From the NCBI RefSeq assembly GCF_000507245.1, contig NC_023035.1:2461570-2525569 (forward strand): DNA of 64,000 nucleotides, written 5' to 3'. The position numbers were made by a program, and so were the translations under genes. How positions within the stretch are numbered: position 1 is the stretch's first letter; each line of letters begins with the position of its first letter. The notes beneath the pieces were generated by a model, which was not told the origin of the DNA, searched no databases, and saw only the letters and a program-made list of their open reading frames with translations. Shown piece after piece: positions 44,474 to 53,347 of this stretch. The stretch comes from Salinispira pacifica (GTDB lineage: Bacteria > Spirochaetota > Spirochaetia > DSM-27196 > Salinispiraceae).

Positions 44474-46456
44474 ATGTCAGATCTTACCCACAGCCCGAAT
44501 ATATTCCACCCGTCAAAACCATCGGCGGTCGGATCCCGGAACAGTCTGGCTCAGGAAGGACGTGACCAGCGCAAGGAGTATGAAAACCTTGTAAATGAGG
44601 AAACCGAGAAAATCCTCAACACGATTCAGTCGAAACTGCCGGATGAGGTGCTCGAGAAGCTCGATATCACCGGGGGACTGAAAGAGAAGCTGTACAACTA
44701 TTTCAACCAGAACTATCAGAATATGTTCAACCGGTATATCACCACCACTGAAGACGAAATGGTGAAGAAAATCCGGAACTTTGTGGACAAGGAAGAGAAT
44801 AAAGCCCTTGCCCGCTACACTCCCAAAGAAATTGCATCCATGCTGGATGAGATTGCCGGTGCAGATAAATTCAACACCGGTGAAATCGAAAAGTCCATCG
44901 TTAATATGTACGGCCACCTCCAGGGACATATCCAGCGGGGTATGAATGATCTTGAAAATGACACTAACTCACTTCTGCGTCAGAAGACCGATGTGGGTGC
45001 ATTCATCCGGGGTGAAAATGCATATGCAGTTGTTAAAGCAGCGTTCAAAGACAGCGTACACAAACCGAAAACGGTAAGTGATGTGAAGCTTTCTGTGAAC
45101 ATTCTGGACTCCGAACTGATCAGCCCCATTTTTCAGTATCAGGCTACCGTTGAATATCTGATCAAAGACCAGATCGGAAGAACCATCACCACTCTCATCG
45201 ACCAGGAAATCGAGCGCTTCCAGGATCAGCTGATAGATGAAGGAAAAGAGGAGCTCAGCGACTCAGAAATCATCTTTGAAAAAATGAAGCGGGTTCCCGA
45301 TTTCACCGACGACGATGCGGACGATGAAACCAGTAAGCGCTATACCTTCCTTGCGAAATCCCTCATGGACAAAATTGAAGGTCTCCGGGCGGAAATCGAC
45401 CCCAAGGAATTTGATGCAATAAATATCCGTGAAAACCTGAAAAAGATCATAGATATGGAAAACATCAGAAACCGGGGTTTCAATACTGTGGTAAACTCCC
45501 TCACTTCAATTCTGGATACCAGTAAAATGGGATACCAGTTTATGGAAAACCTGAAAAATGCCCGTGAACTGATTGTCCGGGAATATGAAGACACCGACGC
45601 AGAACATCTGCCGGATGAGCGCTACCAGATCCGACTGAAATATTATGATGCCGACCAGCTTCACAAGGAACAGGCAGCGTATGATGCTCAGCTTGAATCA
45701 TACCGGAAAGAAATCCAGCGCCTCTATGATGTGGTTGAGCAGACTTACCTGGACAAGCGCTCACGATTCGGCGGAGCAAAGGATTATGAAGACCTGGCCC
45801 GACGCCTTGAACGCAAGATCGGGAAACGCAAAGAAGCGGTTACATTCGAAGAATCCGGTGACCACATCGTTCAGGAACTCCGACAGATCTGGAATGAGAT
45901 CACCGAAATCAAGGCGGATCTTACCGATGTTGAGCGCTTGAATCAGACATATCTCCACGAAAAGTCTCTGTTCAAGAAAATGCTCAGCCATATTTCCAAG
46001 AAGATCGAAACTCTCTACGGTTTTCAGAATCCAAGGGACCGGGTGATTCTGGACGGCAGAGTAACCTTCCTGCGCCGTCAGTTTGAAAGCTTTGATTACA
46101 AGATCAATCCCTACCATATTCAGCCGGGACTGATCCTGGATGTTGATATTACCAGCATCAAACGGAAGAAATACACCCTGAACAGCATGGCCAACGTGCT
46201 GAATGAATTCCTCCATGGAGTATCCAAAGGATTCCAGGACGCAGCATTTGCAGCATTCAAGCGCCGGCGTTCAACTGTACGGGATGACATTGGCATGAGT
46301 TTTTCCAGTGAGTATGACAAGGTGACTGAAGAAGCGCCGGAAAGCGTTCCTGCACCTTCCTCCGGAGGAGCATCATCCAATAAGACTGTAAAAGGACAGG
46401 CGGACGTATCTCCCGGTAAGGGCGATATCTCAGGCGATGACTTACAGGAACTCTAA
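44474..46456 (+). CDS. cfpA: Cytoplasmic filament protein A (CfpA)
   Basis: A 660-aa helical, highly charged protein that I recognise from memory as CfpA, the subunit of the ribbon-like cytoplasmic filaments that run beneath the periplasmic flagella in Treponema; CfpA there is about 678 aa. Diagnostic stretches are [20 protein letters not shown], the [15 protein letters not shown] segment, [19 protein letters not shown], and [20 protein letters not shown]. Almost the whole chain is predicted coiled coil or helix; the C-terminal 50 residues are Ser/Gly-rich and disordered. Loss of the filament in Treponema affects cell division and chromosome structure. AAAGGAG precedes the ATG at 44474. Confidence 0.82.
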   Translation: MSDLTHSPNIFHPSKPSAVGSRNSLAQEGRDQRKEYENLVNEETEKILNTIQSKLPDEVLEKLDITGGLKEKLYNYFNQNYQNMFNRYITTTEDEMVKKIRNFVDKEENKALARYTPKEIASMLDEIAGADKFNTGEIEKSIVNMYGHLQGHIQRGMNDLENDTNSLLRQKTDVGAFIRGENAYAVVKAAFKDSVHKPKTVSDVKLSVNILDSELISPIFQYQATVEYLIKDQIGRTITTLIDQEIERFQDQLIDEGKEELSDSEIIFEKMKRVPDFTDDDADDETSKRYTFLAKSLMDKIEGLRAEIDPKEFDAINIRENLKKIIDMENIRNRGFNTVVNSLTSILDTSKMGYQFMENLKNARELIVREYEDTDAEHLPDERYQIRLKYYDADQLHKEQAAYDAQLESYRKEIQRLYDVVEQTYLDKRSRFGGAKDYEDLARRLERKIGKRKEAVTFEESGDHIVQELRQIWNEITEIKADLTDVERLNQTYLHEKSLFKKMLSHISKKIETLYGFQNPRDRVILDGRVTFLRRQFESFDYKINPYHIQPGLILDVDITSIKRKKYTLNSMANVLNEFLHGVSKGFQDAAFAAFKRRRSTVRDDIGMSFSSEYDKVTEEAPESVPAPSSGGASSNKTVKGQADVSPGKGDISGDDLQEL

Positions 46457-46461
46457 TCATT

Positions 46462-47390
46462 ATGGTTGGTAACTTCGATTTATTTTCCCGCAAAGCAGGT
46501 TTCAATACTGCTTTGCGGCATTTCAAATTTACCACCGCACTGGTGAAATCCATCAGTGGCGGTGCCAATATTGCCGACCTGCTCAATAACGCTGAGCAGG
46601 AAGGCAGTATCACCCGGCAGCAGATGCCTCCGATTATCAGCGCTCTTCTAGTGGATAAATTCGAATATCATTTTGCATCCCGCAATATTACCCGGATGAT
46701 AGAAAGCGCCGAGGATATTATTGCCGCTCTCGCAGAATGGACAGATCTGCAAATCACTGTGGTGTATCATCATCCAGAGGTGGGAGCATTTATTATCAAC
46801 CCCAGGGAGAAGAATTCCTGGGATCCGGTACTCCCCATATTAAAAGATGAATTGATAACAGTATATATTCAGTCCTTGAGCGGCTCTCTCAGCGATAAAC
46901 AACTCAACCAGGCATTGCAGGATGTACACGGAGTACTTGCAGGATTCGATGCCCCCGAACGTCCGGAGTACCGGGCCAAGGCCTCGGCTGCAAAACGCGC
47001 TGCACCTAAACCTGCAGCCACCCAACCTGCCCCGCCCGGGGAAAACCACGGGACGGTGCATACAGGATCACCCCCCGTTATTCGGTGGTGGTCACCAATG
47101 AATTATTCCATAACGGAAATGTTGAGGCGTGGAAACGAATTGTCGCAAGCTACCGCTCCACCTACCCGGAGCTGGATGTTCTTATTTATTATGATAATGA
47201 ACGGATCAAGGACATCAATTCGCTATTTAAATGGGGAAAAGTTAAGCATGGCACTCCGATCATGATTTCAGTGGCCGGCAGCACCATCAAGGATGTTTCC
47301 AAACTTCAGCGGTATCTGTTTGAGGGGGCCAGCCCCCGCTTTGAATCCTTTCTGAAAGGAAGCATTGACCAGCCTCTGGAACTGTTCTGA
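46462..47390 (+). pseudogene. CfpA-neighbour protein, interrupted by one frameshift
   Basis: Two frames together encode about 309 aa. The first runs from 46462 and includes NFDLFSRKAGFNTALRHFKF, ISALLVDKFEYHFASRN and QLNQALQDVHGVLAGFD, then a Pro/Ala-rich linker. After about 47041 it turns into unrelated residues. The next frame continues with GAYRITPRYSVVVTNELFHN, then VEAWKRIVASYRSTYPELDV and PIMISVAGSTIKDVSKLQ to the TGA at 47388. One extra G in the GGGG run at 47038-47041 joins them. Function is unknown. It lies between cfpA and the PPDK-like gene; I recall a protein of unknown function in the same place in Treponema pallidum. Confidence 0.8.
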
Positions 47391-47423
47391 GGTCCCTGAC
47401 ATCAGACAACAGGAGATAGTATA

Positions 47424-50042
47424 ATGAGTATGTTTATTTCCTTCGGCAGCGGAAAGCATGCCGAAGCATTAAAAAACAGTGAAATTCTCGGCAGCAGGGG
47501 TATCAGGGCAGCTTCCCTTGCCCAGCTTGATATGCCCATTTGCCCGGGGTTTATCATACCCCATGAGCATCTTGCCCATTTCATTAACAACCCCCGGGGT
47601 GTTGTGCCCGAACTGAAGGAATTTATTTCCGATATCGGCAAGACCATGGGCAAAAGTTTCGGCGGCGGTAAGAACCCCCTTCTTCTGAAAGCAGTGGAAA
47701 GTCCCATGCTGAATGTCCAAAGCTCCCTTCCATCAATTCACCATATCGGGCTGATCGATGACAACGTTGAGATGGTTGCAGAAATGAGCGGTGAGAAATT
47801 TGCATTCAATGAATATGCGTATCTTATTTCAAGCATCATCAGACTTTCCATTGCAGCCAGTGATGATGAAACCGAGATTGAAGCCCTGGAAGCCTATCTC
47901 GGTAAGTTAAAAAAGGCAAAAAGCAAGTCTACAATTCTGAAAACCATCGACGAATTCCGGGAAATTCTTCCGGCAGAGATATACAGCGATCCTCTGTTTC
48001 AGCTTCAGTATGTTGTTCAGCAATTCGACGAAGCACTGAAAAAAAGCCCCACTTCAGAAGACTCTGCGGTGATGATACAGGCAATGGTTTACGGAAATTT
48101 CGATAAGGATTCTGCGGCGGGATATTTTTACACCCATCATATCGTGACCGGAGAAAACGAACTTCAGGGCGAGTATTTCCCTGCAGCCTACGATGAGTCG
48201 GCGCCAAACGGGAAATCCCTGGACAATCTTGGTAAAAAACACCTGAAATCCCTGCAGGATATCGCAGTAAAACTCGAGAATCACTTTTTGGAACTCAGGT
48301 GGATTCGTTTCGCAATTGAAGCGGATGTGCTGTGGCTGGTAGATCAGTCATCAGCTCCAAATAAATCCGCCCAGGCGGAGATAAAGACTCTTTTGGACCT
48401 CCGGGACAGAGACATTGTTGATAACGACTATCTGATTGAAAAGGTAAAGCCCGGTAGACTTTCGGAAATACTCCACCCTACCCTGGATCCCAAATCAGTA
48501 TCCAAACTGAAAACACAGGAAGGAGGCATTGCCGGAGCTGTGGGTGCGGCTATCGGCAGAGTATTTTTCAATGCAGAGAATCTGATTACCGCATACCGTC
48601 AAGCCCAGCAGGCAGGTGAAGATACGAATATGATCCTCGCCATGCCCTCAACCTTCGCCGGAGACGTCAAAGCGATAGAGGTTGCCCAGGGCGTCCTTTC
48701 CTCGGAAGGCGGATACGCCTCCCACGCGCCTGTGGTCGCACGAAGTCTTGGAAAGGTGGCATTGGTACGGCCCGATGCCGTATTCAGGAAAAAATCTGTG
48801 CAGATCGGCGGAGAAGAGGTGAAAGAGGGTGATTATATCACCATGAATGTTCCCTATTATGAAGATCCGGTGCTGTACATCGGACAGGGGAGCCTCACCA
48901 AACCGGTGCTGGAGCATAGCGGCCTGCTGGATTTTCTCGACGTAATACAAACCCGTATCGAAAATATCGACGTACATGCAAACGCTGATCAGCCCAGAGA
49001 TGCCCAGCTTGCGCAGAAATTCAAAGCCCGGGGTATCGGACTGTGCCGAACCGAACACATGTTTTTTGATGAATCCAGAATTGACCGGTTTCGATATATG
49101 ATCCTTGCCCAGGACAGCGTAAAGCGCCAGGAATTTCTCGACGACCTGGCGAAGGATCAAACCGAGGACTTTTATGAGCTGCTGAAAATTATGGATGGCC
49201 ATCCGGTAACCATACGACTGCTGGATGCACCCCTCCATGAGTTCCTTCCCGCAGATGAAAAGGGCATGAAGGACTTCGCTGCGAAAGCCAAGGCCGACGG
49301 AACCGGATTGACAGCAACTGCAATCAAGGAGCGCAGCCAGCTCCTGCGGGAGTTTAATCCCATGCTGGGTCATCGGGGAATCAGGGTTGCAGTATCATAT
49401 CCTGAAATTTACCGCATGCAGACCCGTGCAATATTTGAAGCTTCATACCGTCTCCTTGAAGAGGGAAAGAACCCCAGACCCGAAATTATGATTCCTCTTG
49501 TTATGAACCCCAATGAACTGAAGGTGGTACGGAACGGAAAGAAAATTGAAGGCAAGCATATTCTCGGAATCAGGGATATTGAAGAACAGGTAAGCAGAGG
49601 CTTCAAAAAGGGCCCTCTGGATTACCGGGTGGGCACTATGATCGAGCTTCCTGCGGCCGCGCTGAATGCCTCGGCTATTGCACGTTATGCCGACTTTTTC
49701 TCTTTCGGCACCAACGACCTGACCCAGACTACCTACGGGATATCCCGGGATGATTTTAATACCTTTTTCTCGGACTACACCGAACTTGACCTGCTTCCCA
49801 ATAATCCGTTCAAGGTTCTCCAGCCTCAGGTGAAGGAACTGGTTACCACCGCCACCCTGCGGGGAAGAATGGTTCGTCCGGATCTCAAGCTGGGACTCTG
49901 CGGGGAACACGGTGCTGAACCCCAGAATATCGATTTCATTGCAGAGGCGGGACTGAATTATGTCTCCGTGTCTCCCTACGGTATACCCATTGCCAAGCTG
50001 GCAATCGCCCAGATGAACCTGAAAGCCAGGAAACAAAGCTGA
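47424..50042 (+). CDS. Pyruvate phosphate dikinase-like protein with a degenerate ATP-binding half
   Basis: An 872-aa protein of full PPDK length. The PEP/pyruvate barrel is intact: GLCRTEHMFF, TIRLLDAPLHEF, GHRGIR, FSFGTNDLTQTTYG and GLCGEHG with the catalytic cysteine. The phosphohistidine domain keeps GGYASHAPVVAR with His434. The N-terminal ATP-grasp half is eroded. GGKG is GSRG, the SVRSGARASMPGMMD region is unrecognisable, FTRNP reads YTHHI, the QGEDVVAG motif is absent, and the LQTR element reads LVDQS. It probably cannot use ATP and Pi normally and may be repurposed or regulatory. It follows cfpA and its neighbour in one operon, with CAGGAGA before the ATG. Confidence 0.85.
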   Translation: MSMFISFGSGKHAEALKNSEILGSRGIRAASLAQLDMPICPGFIIPHEHLAHFINNPRGVVPELKEFISDIGKTMGKSFGGGKNPLLLKAVESPMLNVQSSLPSIHHIGLIDDNVEMVAEMSGEKFAFNEYAYLISSIIRLSIAASDDETEIEALEAYLGKLKKAKSKSTILKTIDEFREILPAEIYSDPLFQLQYVVQQFDEALKKSPTSEDSAVMIQAMVYGNFDKDSAAGYFYTHHIVTGENELQGEYFPAAYDESAPNGKSLDNLGKKHLKSLQDIAVKLENHFLELRWIRFAIEADVLWLVDQSSAPNKSAQAEIKTLLDLRDRDIVDNDYLIEKVKPGRLSEILHPTLDPKSVSKLKTQEGGIAGAVGAAIGRVFFNAENLITAYRQAQQAGEDTNMILAMPSTFAGDVKAIEVAQGVLSSEGGYASHAPVVARSLGKVALVRPDAVFRKKSVQIGGEEVKEGDYITMNVPYYEDPVLYIGQGSLTKPVLEHSGLLDFLDVIQTRIENIDVHANADQPRDAQLAQKFKARGIGLCRTEHMFFDESRIDRFRYMILAQDSVKRQEFLDDLAKDQTEDFYELLKIMDGHPVTIRLLDAPLHEFLPADEKGMKDFAAKAKADGTGLTATAIKERSQLLREFNPMLGHRGIRVAVSYPEIYRMQTRAIFEASYRLLEEGKNPRPEIMIPLVMNPNELKVVRNGKKIEGKHILGIRDIEEQVSRGFKKGPLDYRVGTMIELPAAALNASAIARYADFFSFGTNDLTQTTYGISRDDFNTFFSDYTELDLLPNNPFKVLQPQVKELVTTATLRGRMVRPDLKLGLCGEHGAEPQNIDFIAEAGLNYVSVSPYGIPIAKLAIAQMNLKARKQS

Positions 50043-50051
50043 GTGACATAG

Positions 50052-50082
50052 GATCAGAGCATGCGTTCATCATGCTCTGATC
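50052..50082. terminator. Long perfect hairpin at the end of the CfpA operon
   Basis: GATCAGAGCATG and its exact inverse CATGCTCTGATC form a 12-bp stem around a 7-nt loop, right after the PPDK-like gene and before a convergent gene. No T-run follows, so termination may be bidirectional or the hairpin may protect the 3' end. Imperfect GAATGAG repeats follow at 50101-50148. Confidence 0.55.
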
Positions 50083-50163
50083 TGAAAATGAGACCGGTCA
50101 GAATGAGATAGAACAGAATGAGACAGGTCAGAGTAAAACAGGAATGAGTGGAAGGTAACGGAG

Positions 50164-50982
50164 CTAAAATTGTTCCTCTAAAAACTCACAGAGTGCGGAA
50201 AACGCCTTTAACAGGTAGAGCTTGATCAGGGTATCTGCCACAAAGATGCTCCGTGGGTAGCCGCTGAGCAGCAGCATAAAGCTCTGCTCGGCCTGATGCC
50301 GGGATCCAGGGGTGATGAGACCGTTTTTCTGCTCCAGCTCGAGGATTCCCTTTCGTATGGCATTGTCCATGGACAGGCTTCCATTGCGGTACAGTGTCTG
50401 GGATTTTGCCTCGTCCCGGGTCAGCGTCTCCGGCTGACGGGGCTTGATCAGCATATTTTCATAGAAGGCTGCTGCGAAATCATGAATCGCATTGACCTGG
50501 CTGTGCTGGAGCGAAGAGCCGGGCCACTCCATGGTTAGATGCAGATCTTCCACGGTGTTCGCAAGCCTTCGCAGAAGTGCACGGAACCGGTGGCGCATGG
50601 TGCCCTCCTGGCGAAGGTGCACGTTGTTCATTCCTCCGGAATAATAGTCATGGATGTGATTAAGGAGCTGATCATAGAGATTTCCGATGCGGGCCTGCAT
50701 GGTGATGCTGTATCCCGAGTCCGGTTCGTCCGCGACATTCCTTGATTCAGAATGATCACCCTGAGGCTCAGCTTCATCGGCTCTGATACTGCTGATATAA
50801 CTGCTCACCGCATCATAGGCTTCGGTGAGACGGACGGTCATAGTATGGGACCATTCGCTGCGGTGGGTGTTTCTGTCCGGATGGTATTCCTTCAGCAGTC
50901 TGCGGTATCTGGCGTTTGCCTCCGCCTGGGATGCAGTCTCACTGAGATTCAGGAATTTGAAGGCAGAACTCACATTCATCAT
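50164..50982 (-). CDS. J-domain (DnaJ-like) protein
   Basis: A 272-aa protein. The first about 65 residues are a J domain: SAFKFLNLSETASQAEANAR, then YRRLLKEYHPDRNTHRSEW with the HPD tripeptide that activates Hsp70, then LTEAYDAVSSYI. The remaining 200 residues are helical and unlike the Gly-rich and zinc regions of DnaJ, so this is a class III co-chaperone with a specialised client-binding part. It faces the CfpA operon tail-to-tail; a filament-assembly role is only a guess. The promoter sits just upstream and the mRNA is probably leaderless. Confidence 0.85.
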   Translation of the reverse strand: MMNVSSAFKFLNLSETASQAEANARYRRLLKEYHPDRNTHRSEWSHTMTVRLTEAYDAVSSYISSIRADEAEPQGDHSESRNVADEPDSGYSITMQARIGNLYDQLLNHIHDYYSGGMNNVHLRQEGTMRHRFRALLRRLANTVEDLHLTMEWPGSSLQHSQVNAIHDFAAAFYENMLIKPRQPETLTRDEAKSQTLYRNGSLSMDNAIRKGILELEQKNGLITPGSRHQAEQSFMLLLSGYPRSIFVADTLIKLYLLKAFSALCEFLEEQF

Positions 50983-50989
50983 ATTTTAT

Positions 50990-51018
50990 ATAATAAAGTA
51001 CGGTGAAAGATATTACAA
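50990..51018 (-). promoter_or_regulatory. Promoter giving a leaderless J-domain transcript
   Basis: On the minus strand TTGTAA (51018-51013), 17-nt spacer and TATTAT (50995-50990), then 7 nt to the ATG at 50982. The region is AT-rich, so alternative -10 registers exist. There is no Shine-Dalgarno sequence. Confidence 0.45.
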
Positions 51019-51083
51019 TATAGAAAGAACGGCATGGAGGGCCTGGTTCTCCTCGCCGCAGATACAGATCAACGGAGGACAAC

Positions 51084-51641
51084 ATGGACAAACTTCTTGA
51101 AACATTTAAAGCATATTCTGCCGGCAGACTGCCCGATCAATTCGGCTATATTATGAGTGTTTTCTATGATGATAACTCAACATATACGAAGTACGAACTG
51201 GTCTCATTCGGGAATGTAAAAGATATTTATCAGAATGAAGACGGTCTGGTTTTTCAGGCAGAGGGCCGAAAACTCTATGTGCTGGTGGAGCCCGCAGGTT
51301 TCCCCAACAGCCACATTGAACCGGCTCATCGTAGCGATGCCCATAAAATACCCTACAGAACAAAGGAACTGATTCAGTACACCACCAACCGCCGTGACAG
51401 GGTATACATCGGAGAAGAACCGGTGATCACATACAGCTCTTTCACCGTACTGAAGCCTGTTGGACAAAACGTCTCATATGTATTTTTTCCTGAAGATAAC
51501 GTGCGTGAAACGATTCTGGAATTTTTCCGGATATCCATGTGGAAACAGGCCCGTGTTCCTCAGAGCGATGCAAGAAAACTTCTCACCCCCATCGGCGAGG
51601 TTTTCGATAAACTGCGAATCACCGGCGGCGGATTTCATTGA
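51084..51641 (+). CDS. Hypothetical protein of 185 residues
   Basis: A soluble protein that I do not recognise. It has an N-terminal helix (LLETFKAYSAGRLPDQFGYI), then strand-rich segments YTKYELVSFGNVKDIYQNE, KLYVLVEPAGFPN and PVITYSSFTVLKPVG, and a C-terminal helix with MWKQARVPQSDARKLL. GGAGG upstream supports the start. It is divergent from the J-domain gene and near the CfpA cluster, but nothing direct ties it to that system. Confidence 0.7.
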   Translation: MDKLLETFKAYSAGRLPDQFGYIMSVFYDDNSTYTKYELVSFGNVKDIYQNEDGLVFQAEGRKLYVLVEPAGFPNSHIEPAHRSDAHKIPYRTKELIQYTTNRRDRVYIGEEPVITYSSFTVLKPVGQNVSYVFFPEDNVRETILEFFRISMWKQARVPQSDARKLLTPIGEVFDKLRITGGGFH

Positions 51642-51669
51642 TTTGATACAGGATCCTTGAATAAACTTG

Positions 51670-51693
51670 CTCCCGGGGAATTATTCCCGGGAG
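51670..51693. terminator. Perfect hairpin between convergent genes
   Basis: CTCCCGGG and CCCGGGAG pair over 8 bp around an 8-nt AT-rich loop that contains the stop codon of the diguanylate cyclase gene. It is a likely bidirectional terminator, though without a long T-run. Confidence 0.55.
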
Positions 51694-53231
51694 ATTTCCA
51701 CCCGGTCACGGCCGTTCTCCTTGGCCCGGTACAAGGCTCTGTCAGCTTTCTTAAAGTAGTAAAACAGGTCTGTACTGGAAAGTTCATTCTCCCCGTAGAT
51801 ACCCACACTGGCACTGGCTTCTATGCTGTTCCCGCCGGTTCTGATTATCAGATCGGTAACCAGTTTCCGCAGTTTCTCTCCCACAACCAGGGCATCCTCA
51901 GGACGGGTCTGCATGAGCCAGATTCCCAGTTCTTCACCGCCATAGCGTCCGATAATATCAATATCTCTCAATACGCTTTTCAACCGCTGAGAAAGCTCTC
52001 TCAGAACCAGGTCACCGGCCTGATGCCCGTACGTATCATTAATGGATTTGAAGTGATCCAGATCCAGAACCAGCAGACTCCCGGAATGACTGAAGCGCAC
52101 CCCCTGTTTCAGAGCCATTTCCACATTATTCTCCCATCGTCTCCGGGTCAATAATCCTGTAAGGCCGTCAAAGCTGGCTTCCTGTTCAAGAACCGACATG
52201 GCATTCTTTGCCTGGGTAATATCGTAAAGGGCTCGAAGAAGTCCTCTCACCCGCCCTTTGTGATCTTTAAAGATCAGACTGGTATAGGAATAGGTATTCC
52301 CGTTGAAACTCAGCTCCTTTCCCAGCTGTGTCTGTTCTGTTGTGATTTTCACCTCTCCATCATTCAGCCCGTCCAGCAAATCATACCAGGTCCTGTTGAG
52401 AGCCTGTTTGCGTGTTGTTCTGAATGCTTTCAAGGCGGCGGCATTCAGGTCAATAAGATGGTTTTCAGTGTTAAAGATAAATACCGGATTTTCCGTGGTC
52501 TTGTAGAAATTCAGCCTTGCATAGGACAAATCGCTGATTAGTCTGTCACTGATAATACCCGCTGCGAAAAACGGGCTGGCCAGACCTAAAAGAGCAGGAA
52601 CCATGTCATAGCTTGACTGGTATATGCCTGAGAGACTGAGAATAAATCCGCCGGCTGGAATGGAAATTCCAAAAAGCATCAGCAGCATGTCCTTGCGCTT
52701 ATTCCGGATGCGCAGAGAACCTTCAGCATATACAATCAGACTGAAGATTATTGCCGCAACTGCCTGAATGTTCTGCAGATACCACAGAGGTCCCGGAGTA
52801 ATTGAGTTTACCATCAAAAAGGGATCGCTCATCCGAAAGCTGCGGTTAAGATAATAGAGGTTAGTGGAAGGGTAAAACCAGTTGGCGAACATGGAAGCAA
52901 GACCCGGAATCAGAAACAGGTAAACCCAGGATGGAAACGGCTGGTTTTCCCGGTAGAATCTGGTATGGGCTGACAGAAGTACCAAAAACAGCGGGATAAA
53001 TGGAACTCCAGCGAACTCGAAGCGGGTCCAGAATATGAGCGAGTCCAGATTTGTCTGAATCAGGGCTTGAGAGTATCCGAATGCATACATAAATGTACAA
53101 GCAGTGAGTGCAAAATAGATACGCGCCCGGAAATTCTGCCGCATACGCCTTCCTGTCCAGATGAGCATGGCAAAGGTCACAAAACCTGCAAGCAAAGAAG
53201 AGATCCTGACAAGGTCATGCTGTATGAGCAT
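51681..53231 (-). CDS. Diguanylate cyclase with 7TM-type sensor and PAS domain
   Basis: A 516-aa membrane protein. The N-terminal about 230 residues contain seven hydrophobic helices of the histidine-kinase 7TM sensor type, including IYFALTACTFMYAFGYS and FTRFEFAGVPFIPLFLVLL-like stretches. A PAS-like segment (NPVFIFNTENHLIDLNAAAL) follows, then a GGDEF domain with DGLTGLLTRRRWE, the inhibition site RDID and the active motif GRYGGEEL. It should make c-di-GMP in response to a membrane or small-molecule signal. The motif ends in Leu instead of Phe, which is tolerated in some active enzymes. No clear ribosome-binding site fixes the start. Confidence 0.85.
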   Translation of the reverse strand: MLIQHDLVRISSLLAGFVTFAMLIWTGRRMRQNFRARIYFALTACTFMYAFGYSQALIQTNLDSLIFWTRFEFAGVPFIPLFLVLLSAHTRFYRENQPFPSWVYLFLIPGLASMFANWFYPSTNLYYLNRSFRMSDPFLMVNSITPGPLWYLQNIQAVAAIIFSLIVYAEGSLRIRNKRKDMLLMLFGISIPAGGFILSLSGIYQSSYDMVPALLGLASPFFAAGIISDRLISDLSYARLNFYKTTENPVFIFNTENHLIDLNAAALKAFRTTRKQALNRTWYDLLDGLNDGEVKITTEQTQLGKELSFNGNTYSYTSLIFKDHKGRVRGLLRALYDITQAKNAMSVLEQEASFDGLTGLLTRRRWENNVEMALKQGVRFSHSGSLLVLDLDHFKSINDTYGHQAGDLVLRELSQRLKSVLRDIDIIGRYGGEELGIWLMQTRPEDALVVGEKLRKLVTDLIIRTGGNSIEASASVGIYGENELSSTDLFYYFKKADRALYRAKENGRDRVEISRE

Positions 53232-53347
53232 ATGCTGTATCCGGGATGACTCCGGCCTCCATACTTACTATCATATGCAATCTGAATCTATAGTTCAACT
53301 TTCAGGTTTCATACAGGCAGGTGGAGCAGGTGTATCCGGAACAGCAT

